A DNA stretch of 64,000 bases. Source: Sediminispirochaeta bajacaliforniensis DSM 16054. GTDB taxonomy: Bacteria; Spirochaetota; Spirochaetia; DSM-16054; Sediminispirochaetaceae. The notes below the pieces were generated by a model that searched no databases, was not told the DNA's origin, and saw only the letters and a program-made list of their open reading frames with translations. The translations under genes were made by a program, and so were the position numbers. Shown here piece by piece: positions 50,387 to 58,153 of the stretch; position 1 is the stretch's first letter; each line of letters begins with the position of its first letter. The stretch is taken from positions 1 through 64,000 of the forward strand of contig NZ_KB899427.1 in NCBI RefSeq assembly GCF_000378205.1, read 5' to 3'.

Positions 50387-50619
50387 ATTTTAGCCTTTTT
50401 TAGTCTTTCCCGCTTTGGCAAATTTGTCAAGAAAAAGGAGTTGAGCCATTATTTCTGTAAGGCATTGGGGCGATCACACTGTATTCATAAGCACAATCGT
50501 ACCGTGGCGATTCAAGATTTGCTCCCCTGCCGTAGTATCGTGGTGATCAATAGCGTGATGAAAGACTCAAGCCGGCCGTAATGGACATGCGAAGCCTCCC
50601 GGGTGTACCATAATCGGTA

Positions 50620-51909
50620 ATGATCGAAACCTACCAGAGTGAAACAGAAGATTCGCTTCCGCGGGAAAGGCGGGCATTTCTTGTTGAACTGCGCAGAGCG
50701 GAAGAGAGTGAGAAAAGTTGCGAGGCTCATCTCGCAGAACTCAAGGGTCTTGTGAAAACCCTTGGACTGACGATCGCCGGCACAACGGTGGCTCCACTGA
50801 GGGCTCCCTCTCCCGCCCTTTTACTGGGAAGCGGGAAGAGTGAGGAGATAGCCGACAGTGCCGACGAGCTCGATGCGGGGGTCATCATCATCGACGACGA
50901 CCTAACGCCGAGACAACAAAGAAACTGGGAGCAGCTTTCGGGCTGTGTCGTCATCGACCGCCAGGAAGTTATCCTGGAAATCTTCGCAGACAGGGCCGCA
51001 ACGCGCGAGGCCAGCCTGCAGGTTGCCCTTGCCCGCATGGAATATAGCCTTCCCCGACTTACCAGGGCATGGACCCACCTGTCCAGGCAGCGCGGAGGGT
51101 CCCGCGGGACAAGAGGAGAGGGAGAAACACAGCTCGAAAGCGACCGGCGGATTGTCCTTGCCAAGGTTGCGAAACTCAAGAAAGAGCTGGAAGGGGTACG
51201 CAAACAGCGTGCCACCGCCAGAAAGCAGAGGAGATCGGTGCCTCTGCCCACGGTAGCTTTGGTCGGCTATACAAATGCCGGGAAATCAAGCCTTCTCAAC
51301 GCCTTAGCAGGATCGACGGTCAATGCGGAGGATAAGCTTTTTGCTACCCTTGATCCCACGACCAGGCGGCTTGAACTTTCAGGAGGGAGAAGCGTTCTGC
51401 TTACCGATACCGTCGGATTCATCCGCAAGCTTCCCCATGCCTTGGTCGATGCCTTTCGTGCGACCCTGGAAGAAACCCTTCTGGCTGATCTTTTGATACA
51501 TGTTATCGATGCCTCGGATCCTGAAGCCGCAGAGCATTACCGCACAACCAGGCAGGTCCTCTCTGAAATCGGAGCGGAAGATACGGACCAGATCATCGTC
51601 CTCAACAAGGCTGACCTCCCCCACGACCAGCTTCTCCTTGCCCCTTTGCGGGAGGCGGATCCTCAGGCCCTTTTTATCTCCACAAAAAGCGGATTGCATC
51701 TTGATGCATTAAAAGAGCGGATTGCCGCCATGCTGGAGAAGCACACATTAGGCCATCGTTATCGTATTCCCCTTGATCGTTACGATCTGGTCGCTCTTCT
51801 CCATCGCGAAGGCAGAATTATAAAGGAAGAAGCGATCGGACAGGCGGTTTATGTCGAAGCAATAGTGAACGAGAAGATCGACTCCATACTGAAGGCTTTT
51901 AGGGAATAA
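50620..51909 (+). CDS. hflX: GTPase HflX
   Basis: HflX is a ribosome-associated GTPase that rescues stalled or heat-damaged ribosomes. The 429 residues comprise the N-terminal HflX domain (LVKTLGLTIAGTTVAPLRAP, ALLLGSGKSEEIADSADELD, VIIIDDDLTPRQQRNWEQL), a coiled linker rich in basic residues (RGGSRGTRGEGETQLESDRR), and a G domain with GYTNAGKSSLLNALAG, LLTDTVGFIRKLPHALVDAF and NKADL. All G motifs are intact. In the 233 bases before it (50387-50619) I see no convincing gene. Confidence 0.95.
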   Translation: MIETYQSETEDSLPRERRAFLVELRRAEESEKSCEAHLAELKGLVKTLGLTIAGTTVAPLRAPSPALLLGSGKSEEIADSADELDAGVIIIDDDLTPRQQRNWEQLSGCVVIDRQEVILEIFADRAATREASLQVALARMEYSLPRLTRAWTHLSRQRGGSRGTRGEGETQLESDRRIVLAKVAKLKKELEGVRKQRATARKQRRSVPLPTVALVGYTNAGKSSLLNALAGSTVNAEDKLFATLDPTTRRLELSGGRSVLLTDTVGFIRKLPHALVDAFRATLEETLLADLLIHVIDASDPEAAEHYRTTRQVLSEIGAEDTDQIIVLNKADLPHDQLLLAPLREADPQALFISTKSGLHLDALKERIAAMLEKHTLGHRYRIPLDRYDLVALLHREGRIIKEEAIGQAVYVEAIVNEKIDSILKAFRE

Positions 51910-51917
51910 AGAAGGAA

Positions 51918-52919
51918 ATGATGAAATTTGTTGATGCTCACAGCGACTTCGGGATTCGCTTTATCCAATCTCCCCGTGCACGGTATGGGGATGTCATGAC
52001 CGCCGAGCACCTCCCCATGCTTAAATCGGGGGGAGTTGCACTTGAGGTGATGACCGTCGGCGGTGATTTTGCCGTCGACGATCTCGATCTTGCCGATCCT
52101 GTGGACGCCTTTCGTGTTATCGAGGCTGTTCTCCGGGAGGAGGAGCATGCCGAGGCCTGGCAGGTTGTCAGGAACCGAAGTGATCTGCAGAAGATGATGA
52201 ACGGCTCCGGTACGGGATTGCTTCTTCATATCGAAGGGGCAGCTCTTCTCCGCAAAGATCCTGCCCTACTCAAAACCTTCTACCGCCTCGGCGTACGCTC
52301 CTTTGCCTTTACCCACAACCTTCGAAACGCTTTCGGCGACGGCTGCCTCGAACCATCCAACGGCGGCTTTTCGCTGGCGGGAAAAACCTTGCTGAAGGAA
52401 TTGGCGAAGTTACCCATGGTTCTCGACTTGGCACATGCCGGAGAGCGGCTTTTCGAAGAAGCGGCAGCATCGTACCCGAAGCCCTTTATGACATCGCATG
52501 CAGGAGTAAAGGGGATCACCGATCATCCGAGAAATCTCTCCGATCACCAGTTGCGGCTCATACGGGATGCAGGAGGGGTCCTGGGAATGGCCCTTGTCGC
52601 GGCATTTATTCACACACCACCGGCCGAAGCATCCCTCGACTCCCTCCTCGATCATATCTGTTACGCGGCGGAACGAATCGGCAGTGAACATATCGGTATA
52701 GGACCGGACTTTACCTATTTTTATCCCGAGGCCGTCGAGCGGCTGAGAGAACGGTTGGGCATGGATCCCGGGACCATCATGTTTCCCCCGCACCTTGACT
52801 CACCTGCGGGATTCCCCTTACTGGCGGAGGCCCTGTCGAATCGAGGCTTTTCCCAAAACGAGATACAAGGCATCTGCGGAGAAAACCTTATGCGGCTCTT
52901 CGGCAGCCTTCTCCAATGA
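51918..52919 (+). CDS. Membrane dipeptidase family (M19) peptidase
   Basis: The 333-residue protein belongs to the renal dipeptidase family, zinc enzymes of the amidohydrolase fold that cleave dipeptides. The metal motif DAHSD (6-10) stands in for the usual DGHND, the bridging glutamate is in LLLHIEGAALLRKDPALLKT, and the histidines appear in VLDLAHAG and FMTSHAGVKGITDHPRNLSD. The C-terminal GIGPDFTYFYPE matches the family GxDFDG region. It has no signal peptide, so it is cytoplasmic here. It follows hflX after eight bases and overlaps the DUF2784 gene by four. Confidence 0.9.
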   Translation: MMKFVDAHSDFGIRFIQSPRARYGDVMTAEHLPMLKSGGVALEVMTVGGDFAVDDLDLADPVDAFRVIEAVLREEEHAEAWQVVRNRSDLQKMMNGSGTGLLLHIEGAALLRKDPALLKTFYRLGVRSFAFTHNLRNAFGDGCLEPSNGGFSLAGKTLLKELAKLPMVLDLAHAGERLFEEAAASYPKPFMTSHAGVKGITDHPRNLSDHQLRLIRDAGGVLGMALVAAFIHTPPAEASLDSLLDHICYAAERIGSEHIGIGPDFTYFYPEAVERLRERLGMDPGTIMFPPHLDSPAGFPLLAEALSNRGFSQNEIQGICGENLMRLFGSLLQ

Positions 52920-53329
52920 ACATCCCCCCGGTAGTTGCAGCCTATGCCGCCGACCTGATAGTCTTTATTCACCTTCTTTATGTTCTCTTTGCCGTCGGCG
53001 GTGAAATAGTGATCGTAATAGGAGCAATTGCCCGACGGCGGTGGGTCAGAAACCGGCTGTTCCGTTTTCTCCACCTCGGGGCGGTTCTTTTGGTGGCGGC
53101 TGAATCATTTGCGGGCATCACCTGCCCCCTTACCGAGTGGGAATACCGGCTTAGGATTATCGCGGGACAGAGGGCGGAAGGAGATATCACCTTTATCGGA
53201 CGACTCATTCGATCGATTATCTTCTATGACTTTCCGCCCCTCTTTTTTTCCCTGCTATATATCGGCTTCGGTCTTCTGGTCCTCTCCACCTTTATTTTGA
53301 TTCCCCCTGGACACAAAAAGCACAGATAA
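52916..53329 (+). CDS. DUF2784 membrane protein
   Basis: This 137-residue inner-membrane protein has three to four predicted helices and the DUF2784 hallmark ESFAGITCPLTEWEYRLR (about 62-79). The N-terminal helix LIVFIHLLYVLFAVGGEIVI carries the conserved histidine. Function is unknown for the whole family. Its ATG overlaps the dipeptidase stop. Its last 75 bases overlap the end of the EamA gene on the other strand, a convergent overlap in coding sequence. Confidence 0.88.
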   Translation: MNIPPVVAAYAADLIVFIHLLYVLFAVGGEIVIVIGAIARRRWVRNRLFRFLHLGAVLLVAAESFAGITCPLTEWEYRLRIIAGQRAEGDITFIGRLIRSIIFYDFPPLFFSLLYIGFGLLVLSTFILIPPGHKKHR

Positions 53330-54145
53330 GAGAATCATTGCCCCTCCCACCAGCTTATTCCAGGAAAGCGTCTCTCCCAGGACAAGAACACTCAAAGCAA
53401 GGGCACCAAAAACCTCAAGGTAGGAGAGATGGGCGGTTACCGAAGCGGGCAAATGTTTAAGTGCGGTGAAAAAGAGAAGGAAAGCCACCAATCCTATCAA
53501 TACGGCATAGAGAGACGCATAGGCAAGGGAGGATCCTGTCGGAAAGGGCCAGAAAAAGAGTGCAGGCGTAAAGAGAAGGGCGGGAACAAGATTCTGATAA
53601 AAGGTTGTGGCAATCTGATCATAGCGAAGCGAAGCGGCCTTAAAGGCAATAACCGTCAAAGAATAGAGGGCCGAACTGATCAAAAGCATGGACATGCCGA
53701 TAAAATCTCGGCTCTCAATCGCAAAACCGCTCTGACTATAAACAACGCCGATCCCGGCAAAGGCAAGTAATAGGAGGAACACATTACGAAGAGGTATGCG
53801 CTCCTTCAGGAAAAGAGCACCAAAAAGGGTCGCAAAAACCGGCCAGGAATAGAGAATCATGATTCCATTGGAAACAGAAGTAAAGAGATACCCAGCAAAC
53901 AACAGCAGCAGACGCACCGCATTCAGAAAAGAGCCGAGTAAAATAAGAGCACTCGGCTTTCCGGGCCTACGATGGCCGGAAAGCAGGTAAAAGATCGTAA
54001 GAGCAACCAGGGGTACAGCGGTCCGAAACCACGACATAAGAGGGGCAGGAACTGCGGCGAGCTTGATGAAAACCCCGGCGCTTGCCATCAGCATGGTAGC
54101 CCCGATAATCGATAGAAGAGGAATAAACTGTGAACGTGAACTCAT
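53255..54145 (-). CDS. EamA/DMT-family transporter
   Basis: This 296-residue protein has ten predicted membrane helices arranged as two EamA repeats of the drug/metabolite transporter superfamily (first repeat LLSIIGATMLMASAGVFIKL to LFLKERIPLRNVFLLLLAFA; second ISSALYSLTVIAFKAASLRY to EVFGALALSVLVLGETLSWN). The ExxxL..E end of each repeat is typical. The substrate is unknown; amino acids or metabolites are common. It overlaps the next upstream small gene by four bases, so it is coupled with it. Confidence 0.9.
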   Translation of the reverse strand: MSSRSQFIPLLSIIGATMLMASAGVFIKLAAVPAPLMSWFRTAVPLVALTIFYLLSGHRRPGKPSALILLGSFLNAVRLLLLFAGYLFTSVSNGIMILYSWPVFATLFGALFLKERIPLRNVFLLLLAFAGIGVVYSQSGFAIESRDFIGMSMLLISSALYSLTVIAFKAASLRYDQIATTFYQNLVPALLFTPALFFWPFPTGSSLAYASLYAVLIGLVAFLLFFTALKHLPASVTAHLSYLEVFGALALSVLVLGETLSWNKLVGGAMILLSVLFVSRGNQNKGGEDQKTEADI

Positions 54146-54681
54146 AGACGATACCGGATACCGATTCCTGCGGCGACATAGTTGCTGGTTTCGGGAAAGA
54201 GCAAAAGGCCGGGAGCCGCTTCAACGAAAACCTCGATAGGCATATTGGAGAAGAAAAAGGCTATACCAATGGGAATACGCACGGCAATCTTAAAATCGGA
54301 AGAAAAATGAACGGCCCCGCCACCGCCCACATAAGGACGGAAAAAGGCACCGTTATTCATCTGGAAACCGTTCAAATGATAGATGAAATCGGAATGAAGA
54401 TAGAGACCGGTGTTGTGACTGAGAAACGACCAGGCAAGAGCAGCATCCCAGGCCATCGAACCATTACCGGTTGCCTTTATGCTGATGCCGCTCGGTTCTC
54501 CAAGGATAATTCCAGCGGAAAGTCCCGAAGCACGCTCTTTTAACTCATCGATATTGATCAAAGGCTTGGAATCCCCTTCGGGTTTTTCCGTCTGCCCTGG
54601 ATCGTCATTCTGGCTAAAACCGGGCACAGTCAGAGCAAAGAGAAAAAAAAACGCAGTGAGACGGGTAAAAATGCTCTTCAT
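54142..54681 (-). CDS. Putative outer-membrane beta-barrel protein
   Basis: The 179-residue product has a signal peptide (MKSIFTRLTAFFFLFALTVP, cleavage near GFSQ), a short acidic linker, and a mature part of alternating polar and hydrophobic residues with many glycines and aromatic ends (GLSAGIILGEPSGISIKATG, LYLHSDFIYHLNGFQMNNGA, YVAAGIGIRYRL). The terminal arginine-tyrosine-arginine-leucine fits the aromatic end of outer-membrane barrels. No known family recognised. It is encoded between a small unknown gene (two bases) and the EamA gene. Confidence 0.75.
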   Translation of the reverse strand: MKSIFTRLTAFFFLFALTVPGFSQNDDPGQTEKPEGDSKPLINIDELKERASGLSAGIILGEPSGISIKATGNGSMAWDAALAWSFLSHNTGLYLHSDFIYHLNGFQMNNGAFFRPYVGGGGAVHFSSDFKIAVRIPIGIAFFFSNMPIEVFVEAAPGLLLFPETSNYVAAGIGIRYRL

Positions 54682-54683
54682 AC

Positions 54684-54980
54684 CTACTCCCCCTGTGACT
54701 CCTCATCACAGGAAAAGCCGGCAAATTCGAACAACTCGGCCTGAATCCAGACAAAATTCCCATTTTCCGTCGGAATAAGGAAACGGGCGGACTCTACTTC
54801 GCTACTCTCTTTCGTAAAAACAGTCACCTTCTCAACTGCAAGCACAGGGTATCGTTTACTCTTATCGAAAAGTTTCGCCGTGGTGATATAGTGAGTCGAC
54901 ATATGGGGGAAAAAATCATCGAACGATTTTTTCAGATCGGGTTTGATTCTAACGTAAAAATGTGTTGACTGTGTGATCAT
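54684..54980 (-). CDS. Hypothetical protein
   Basis: This small soluble protein of about 98 residues reads MITQSTHFYVRIKPDLKKSF and ends FEFAGFSCDEESQGE. No family is recognised. The start is uncertain: GGAGG six bases before this ATG supports the choice; another ATG stands one codon earlier, and an upstream TTG at 55028 overlapping the next gene would add 16 residues. It is part of a tightly packed minus-strand group of four genes. Confidence 0.6.
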   Translation of the reverse strand: MITQSTHFYVRIKPDLKKSFDDFFPHMSTHYITTAKLFDKSKRYPVLAVEKVTVFTKESSEVESARFLIPTENGNFVWIQAELFEFAGFSCDEESQGE

Positions 54981-55024
54981 CATTACCCTCCACGGTGCAA
55001 GTGTATCCATTCGAACGACAAGGT

Positions 55025-55246
55025 TCAAGCAGAACCAGCAATAAGCTCGTAGGCAACCATCTTTTCATCAGGGTAAAGCCCTTCAGGAATCTTTTCTACC
55101 CCCAAGGCAACGGAAATCATATGCCTGGCACAACGAAGAGGACTTTTCCGGCAGTATTCTTCTTTTAATGTTTCGATATCGACGGCTTTCCGTTCGATCG
55201 TGCCCAAGTAAAAGGGACACGAATCAAGATATTCACAAGTTTCCAT
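55025..55246 (-). CDS. Small cysteine-containing protein
   Basis: The 73-residue product starts METCEYLDSCPFYLGTIERK and has cysteines at 4, 10, 32 and 39 (EEYCRKSPLRCARH). The CxxxxxCPF start with later CxxxxxxC occurs in small uncharacterised bacterial proteins that probably bind a metal ion. It is the first gene of the minus-strand group and is divergent to copA, sharing its upstream region. A copper link is suggested only by this position. Confidence 0.7.
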   Translation of the reverse strand: METCEYLDSCPFYLGTIERKAVDIETLKEEYCRKSPLRCARHMISVALGVEKIPEGLYPDEKMVAYELIAGSA

Positions 55247-55317
55247 AAGAACTCCATTATATCGATAATTCGCTTAAAGTTCAATGAAAAGCGAAATTTT
55301 GAGCTATATTGATTTTT

Positions 55318-55351
55318 TACTATTTTAGTCGTATTTTGATACAAAATAGTA
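55318..55351 (+). promoter_or_regulatory. Dyad in the copA promoter
   Basis: TACTATTTT (55318-55326) and AAAATAGTA (55343-55351) are perfect inverted repeats separated by 16 bases, just before the copA ribosome site. The left arm coincides with a possible -10 (TATTTT after TTGAGC and 16 bases). It is a likely operator for a copper-responsive regulator, which is not encoded nearby. It could also form an mRNA hairpin. Confidence 0.5.
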
Positions 55352-55363
55352 TGGGAGGACACA

Positions 55364-57538
55364 GTGGACGAAGCAGAAGAAAAAAACCATTTTTCCTTTG
55401 CTGTTGAGGGAATGACATGCGCCTCCTGCGCCAGAATTGTGGAGCGGGGCTTGAAAAAGATAGAAGGGATTGAGTATGTCTCGGTTAATCTTGCCACCGA
55501 GAAGGCCTATGTGGTCGGAAATACTTCGATCAATGAGGAGATATTGCAACAGGCCGTGGAGAAAACCGGTTATCACTATTCTGCGGATCTCCCCGCAGAT
55601 GATGTGCTGGAACAAAAATTCAAAGAAGCAGGGAAACGGGCCTTGATCGCAGGAGGGGTGACGATTCCTCTCATGGTTCTCATGATCTTCCACATGAGCG
55701 GTATCCATATTCCGGGATTTGCGCTTATTGAAACGGTGGCCGGCCTATACTTGATCCTCGGACCGGGGAAAAACACCCTAAAAGGGGCATCGATCGCCCT
55801 CACACATGGCCATGCGAACATGGATACCCTGGTCTCCATTGGGGCAGTCGCAGCGTGGCTGACCGCTCCATTAAGTCTGACCCCTCTGAAGCTTCTCTCT
55901 TTCGGCACCATCGGCGCGATGGTCATAGCGTTTCATCTTGCAGGAAGATACATTGAAGCAAAGCTGAAACGAAAAGCATCCCGTGATATCCGCGCCATTC
56001 TTGCCGGCGAGGCCCGAGCCGCCCGTGTGGAAACAGGCGATACTATCCGGGAGGTTCCCATCGAAAGTGTGCGCATTGATTCGATTCTCGTGGTCAGGGG
56101 CGGAGAAAAGGTACCTCTGGACGGAGAGATTATCGAGGGAAGCTGTGCCGTCGATGAGTCGATGATTACCGGAGAACCGATTCCGGTTTCAAAACAGACC
56201 GGTGAAGAGGTTATTGGGGGAACGATTCTCTCTTCAGGCTTCATCCGTGTTCGCGTCAGCAAGGTCGGTGCCGATACCTTTCTCTCGCGGATGATCAAAC
56301 TCGTGGAAGATGCCCAATCCTCCACCGTTCCCCTTCAGGCCTTTGCCGACAGAATCAGTCTCGTCTTTGTACCCGTGGTTATATCGATAGCCCTCATTGC
56401 GGCCGTCGTATGGGGCCTGGCATATGACTCCCTGACCCCCTTGCTGGTGAGAGCCTCACAGATTCTTCCCTGGGTGCGTCCCGATATGGGAGCGGCTGCA
56501 ACGGCGATTTTTGTATTTGTGGCAACGATGGTTATTGCTTGCCCCTGTGCCCTCGGCCTTGCTACTCCTATGGCTCTGGTTGCAGGAAGCGGTGCAGCAG
56601 CACGGCGGGGAATCATCCTGAAGAACGGAGAGGCCATCGGAAACGCCCGCTCCCTTTCCACCGTATTGCTTGATAAAACGGGAACCCTTACCCAGGGAAG
56701 CCCATCGGTCGACTCGACGAATCTGAACGACACCACTCTCGCGGCGGTAGCGTCTATTGAGTCGGCCTCTGTCCATCCGCTGGCAAAAGCAGTGGTGAGC
56801 TATGCCGAAGAGAAAAGATTGATGCTGCCCTCAGCATCGGAGATTTCCGAAGAAACCGGCCGGGGCATAGCGGGAAGCTGCAACGGCAGCTTGTACCATA
56901 TCGGCCGCCCCGAGGATGATTCCCGTTACAAGGAGCTAACCCAGACAGGGGCAACGGTCATCGAGGTACGTGGCAACGAGGGTATCCTCGGCTGGATAGC
57001 CATTCGCGACCCCTTGAAGTCCGATGCTCCGGCAATGATCGCACGACTGAAAGAACTGGGGATCACTCCGGTCATGCTTACCGGGGACCAAAAACACACG
57101 GCCCTTGCCGTAGCCTCGGAATTAGGCATTGATGAGGTGCGGGCAAGGGTAAAGCCGGAAGAAAAGGCGGCTATCGTTCGCGAATATCAAGGAAAGGGAG
57201 AGATTGTGGCAATGGTCGGCGACGGCATCAACGATGCGGCCAGCCTTAAAACCGCAGATATCGGTATCGCCATCGGAAGCGGCACCGATTTAAGTATCGA
57301 GAGTGCCGATCTGGTCCTTGTCAGCGACAGACTCGATCGTATAGCCGACGCCATAACCATCAGCAGAAAAACGGTCAGAACCATACGGCAAAACCTTTTT
57401 TGGGCCTTTTTCTACAATCTTATAGCCCTTCCCGCAGCAGCGGCCGGGCTCCTGCATCCGGCAATTGCGGAAGCCGCCATGAGTTTCAGCTCGATTAATG
57501 TGATTCTAAATTCATTACGAATAAGGAGAAGTGTATGA
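55364..57538 (+). CDS. copA: Copper-exporting P-type ATPase
   Basis: CopA pumps Cu(I) out of the cytoplasm with ATP. The 724-residue protein has one N-terminal heavy-metal domain (GMTCASC with Cys19 and Cys22), eight predicted membrane helices, the actuator motif MITGEPIP, the transport motif CPC at 393-395, the phosphorylation site Asp437 in DKTGTLTQ, HPLAKAVV in the nucleotide domain, and GDGINDAASL. All catalytic parts are intact. The start is GTG behind GGGAGG. It overlaps copZ by four bases, giving the usual pump-chaperone pair. Confidence 0.96.
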   Translation: MDEAEEKNHFSFAVEGMTCASCARIVERGLKKIEGIEYVSVNLATEKAYVVGNTSINEEILQQAVEKTGYHYSADLPADDVLEQKFKEAGKRALIAGGVTIPLMVLMIFHMSGIHIPGFALIETVAGLYLILGPGKNTLKGASIALTHGHANMDTLVSIGAVAAWLTAPLSLTPLKLLSFGTIGAMVIAFHLAGRYIEAKLKRKASRDIRAILAGEARAARVETGDTIREVPIESVRIDSILVVRGGEKVPLDGEIIEGSCAVDESMITGEPIPVSKQTGEEVIGGTILSSGFIRVRVSKVGADTFLSRMIKLVEDAQSSTVPLQAFADRISLVFVPVVISIALIAAVVWGLAYDSLTPLLVRASQILPWVRPDMGAAATAIFVFVATMVIACPCALGLATPMALVAGSGAAARRGIILKNGEAIGNARSLSTVLLDKTGTLTQGSPSVDSTNLNDTTLAAVASIESASVHPLAKAVVSYAEEKRLMLPSASEISEETGRGIAGSCNGSLYHIGRPEDDSRYKELTQTGATVIEVRGNEGILGWIAIRDPLKSDAPAMIARLKELGITPVMLTGDQKHTALAVASELGIDEVRARVKPEEKAAIVREYQGKGEIVAMVGDGINDAASLKTADIGIAIGSGTDLSIESADLVLVSDRLDRIADAITISRKTVRTIRQNLFWAFFYNLIALPAAAAGLLHPAIAEAAMSFSSINVILNSLRIRRSV

Positions 57539-57738
57539 AATACATTTTTGATGTGCCCGATGTTTCTTGCGGACACTGCAAGATGCGAATCGAATCAGCT
57601 CTCGGCAAAGAAACCGAGGTAACATCCTGCAACGTCGATATTGAGGCGAAAACGGCAGAGGTTGAATCATCCCTCGATGCCGACCAGCTGATCCACTTGA
57701 TCGACGAAGCAGGCTACGATGCAACGCTCAGGGCCTGA
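57535..57738 (+). CDS. copZ: Copper chaperone, HMA domain
   Basis: The 67-residue protein is a single ferredoxin-like heavy-metal domain that hands Cu(I) to CopA. The metal motif is SCGHCKM (cysteines 12 and 15) in place of the more common MTCxxC, and the fold ends with DEAGYDATL. The ATGA overlap with copA ensures joint translation. It faces the end of the receiver-domain gene four bases away on the other strand. Confidence 0.93.
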   Translation: MKYIFDVPDVSCGHCKMRIESALGKETEVTSCNVDIEAKTAEVESSLDADQLIHLIDEAGYDATLRA

Positions 57739-57742
57739 CGGC

Positions 57743-58153
57743 CTACCATTTCCCCTTTGAAAAGTCTGGAAAGAATTTTTCCAATAGGGATAGGAGTTGA
57801 CGTTCCGAAAAGGGTTTGGCCAGGCAATCGCTCATTCCCACGGCCCTGCACGCTTCAATATCTTCCGCATATGCGTGGGCGGTGAGGGCTATCACGGGAA
57901 CGGGGATTGCCCCCTGTTTTTTCTCGTGCGCCCTGATACGTTGCGTCGCCTCCATGCCGTTCATCTCAGGCATGTTTACATCCATCAGAATAAGATCAAA
58001 TTCCCGCTGTGTGGCTAAATGAACGGCTTCGAGCCCATTATCTGCCTCCGCAGTAGAAAAACCGCGTTTACCGAGTACCGTAACAATATACAGCCGACTA
58101 ATTCCGTCATCTTCGGCTATCAATATGCGGGGTACCCTGTCGCTCTTGTTCAT
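57743..58153 (-). CDS. Stand-alone response-regulator receiver domain
   Basis: This 136-residue protein is a single CheY-like receiver domain. It shows the acidic triad AEDDGISR (Glu14-Asp15-Asp16), the phospho-acceptor Asp58 in LILMDVNMPEMNG, the threonine in VIALTAHAYAED and the lysine in CLAKPFSERQL. The sequence is closest to receiver domains found at the C-terminus of hybrid kinases. There is no output domain. It overlaps the metallopeptidase-like gene by four bases, so the two are coupled. The cognate kinase is not nearby. Confidence 0.9.
   Translation of the reverse strand: MNKSDRVPRILIAEDDGISRLYIVTVLGKRGFSTAEADNGLEAVHLATQREFDLILMDVNMPEMNGMEATQRIRAHEKKQGAIPVPVIALTAHAYAEDIEACRAVGMSDCLAKPFSERQLLSLLEKFFPDFSKGKW

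Noticed and set aside
50387-50619. Small gene between lysR and hflX
   Set aside because: Open frames exist on both strands but none shows a ribosome site, conserved-looking motif or balanced composition; I see nothing supportable here.
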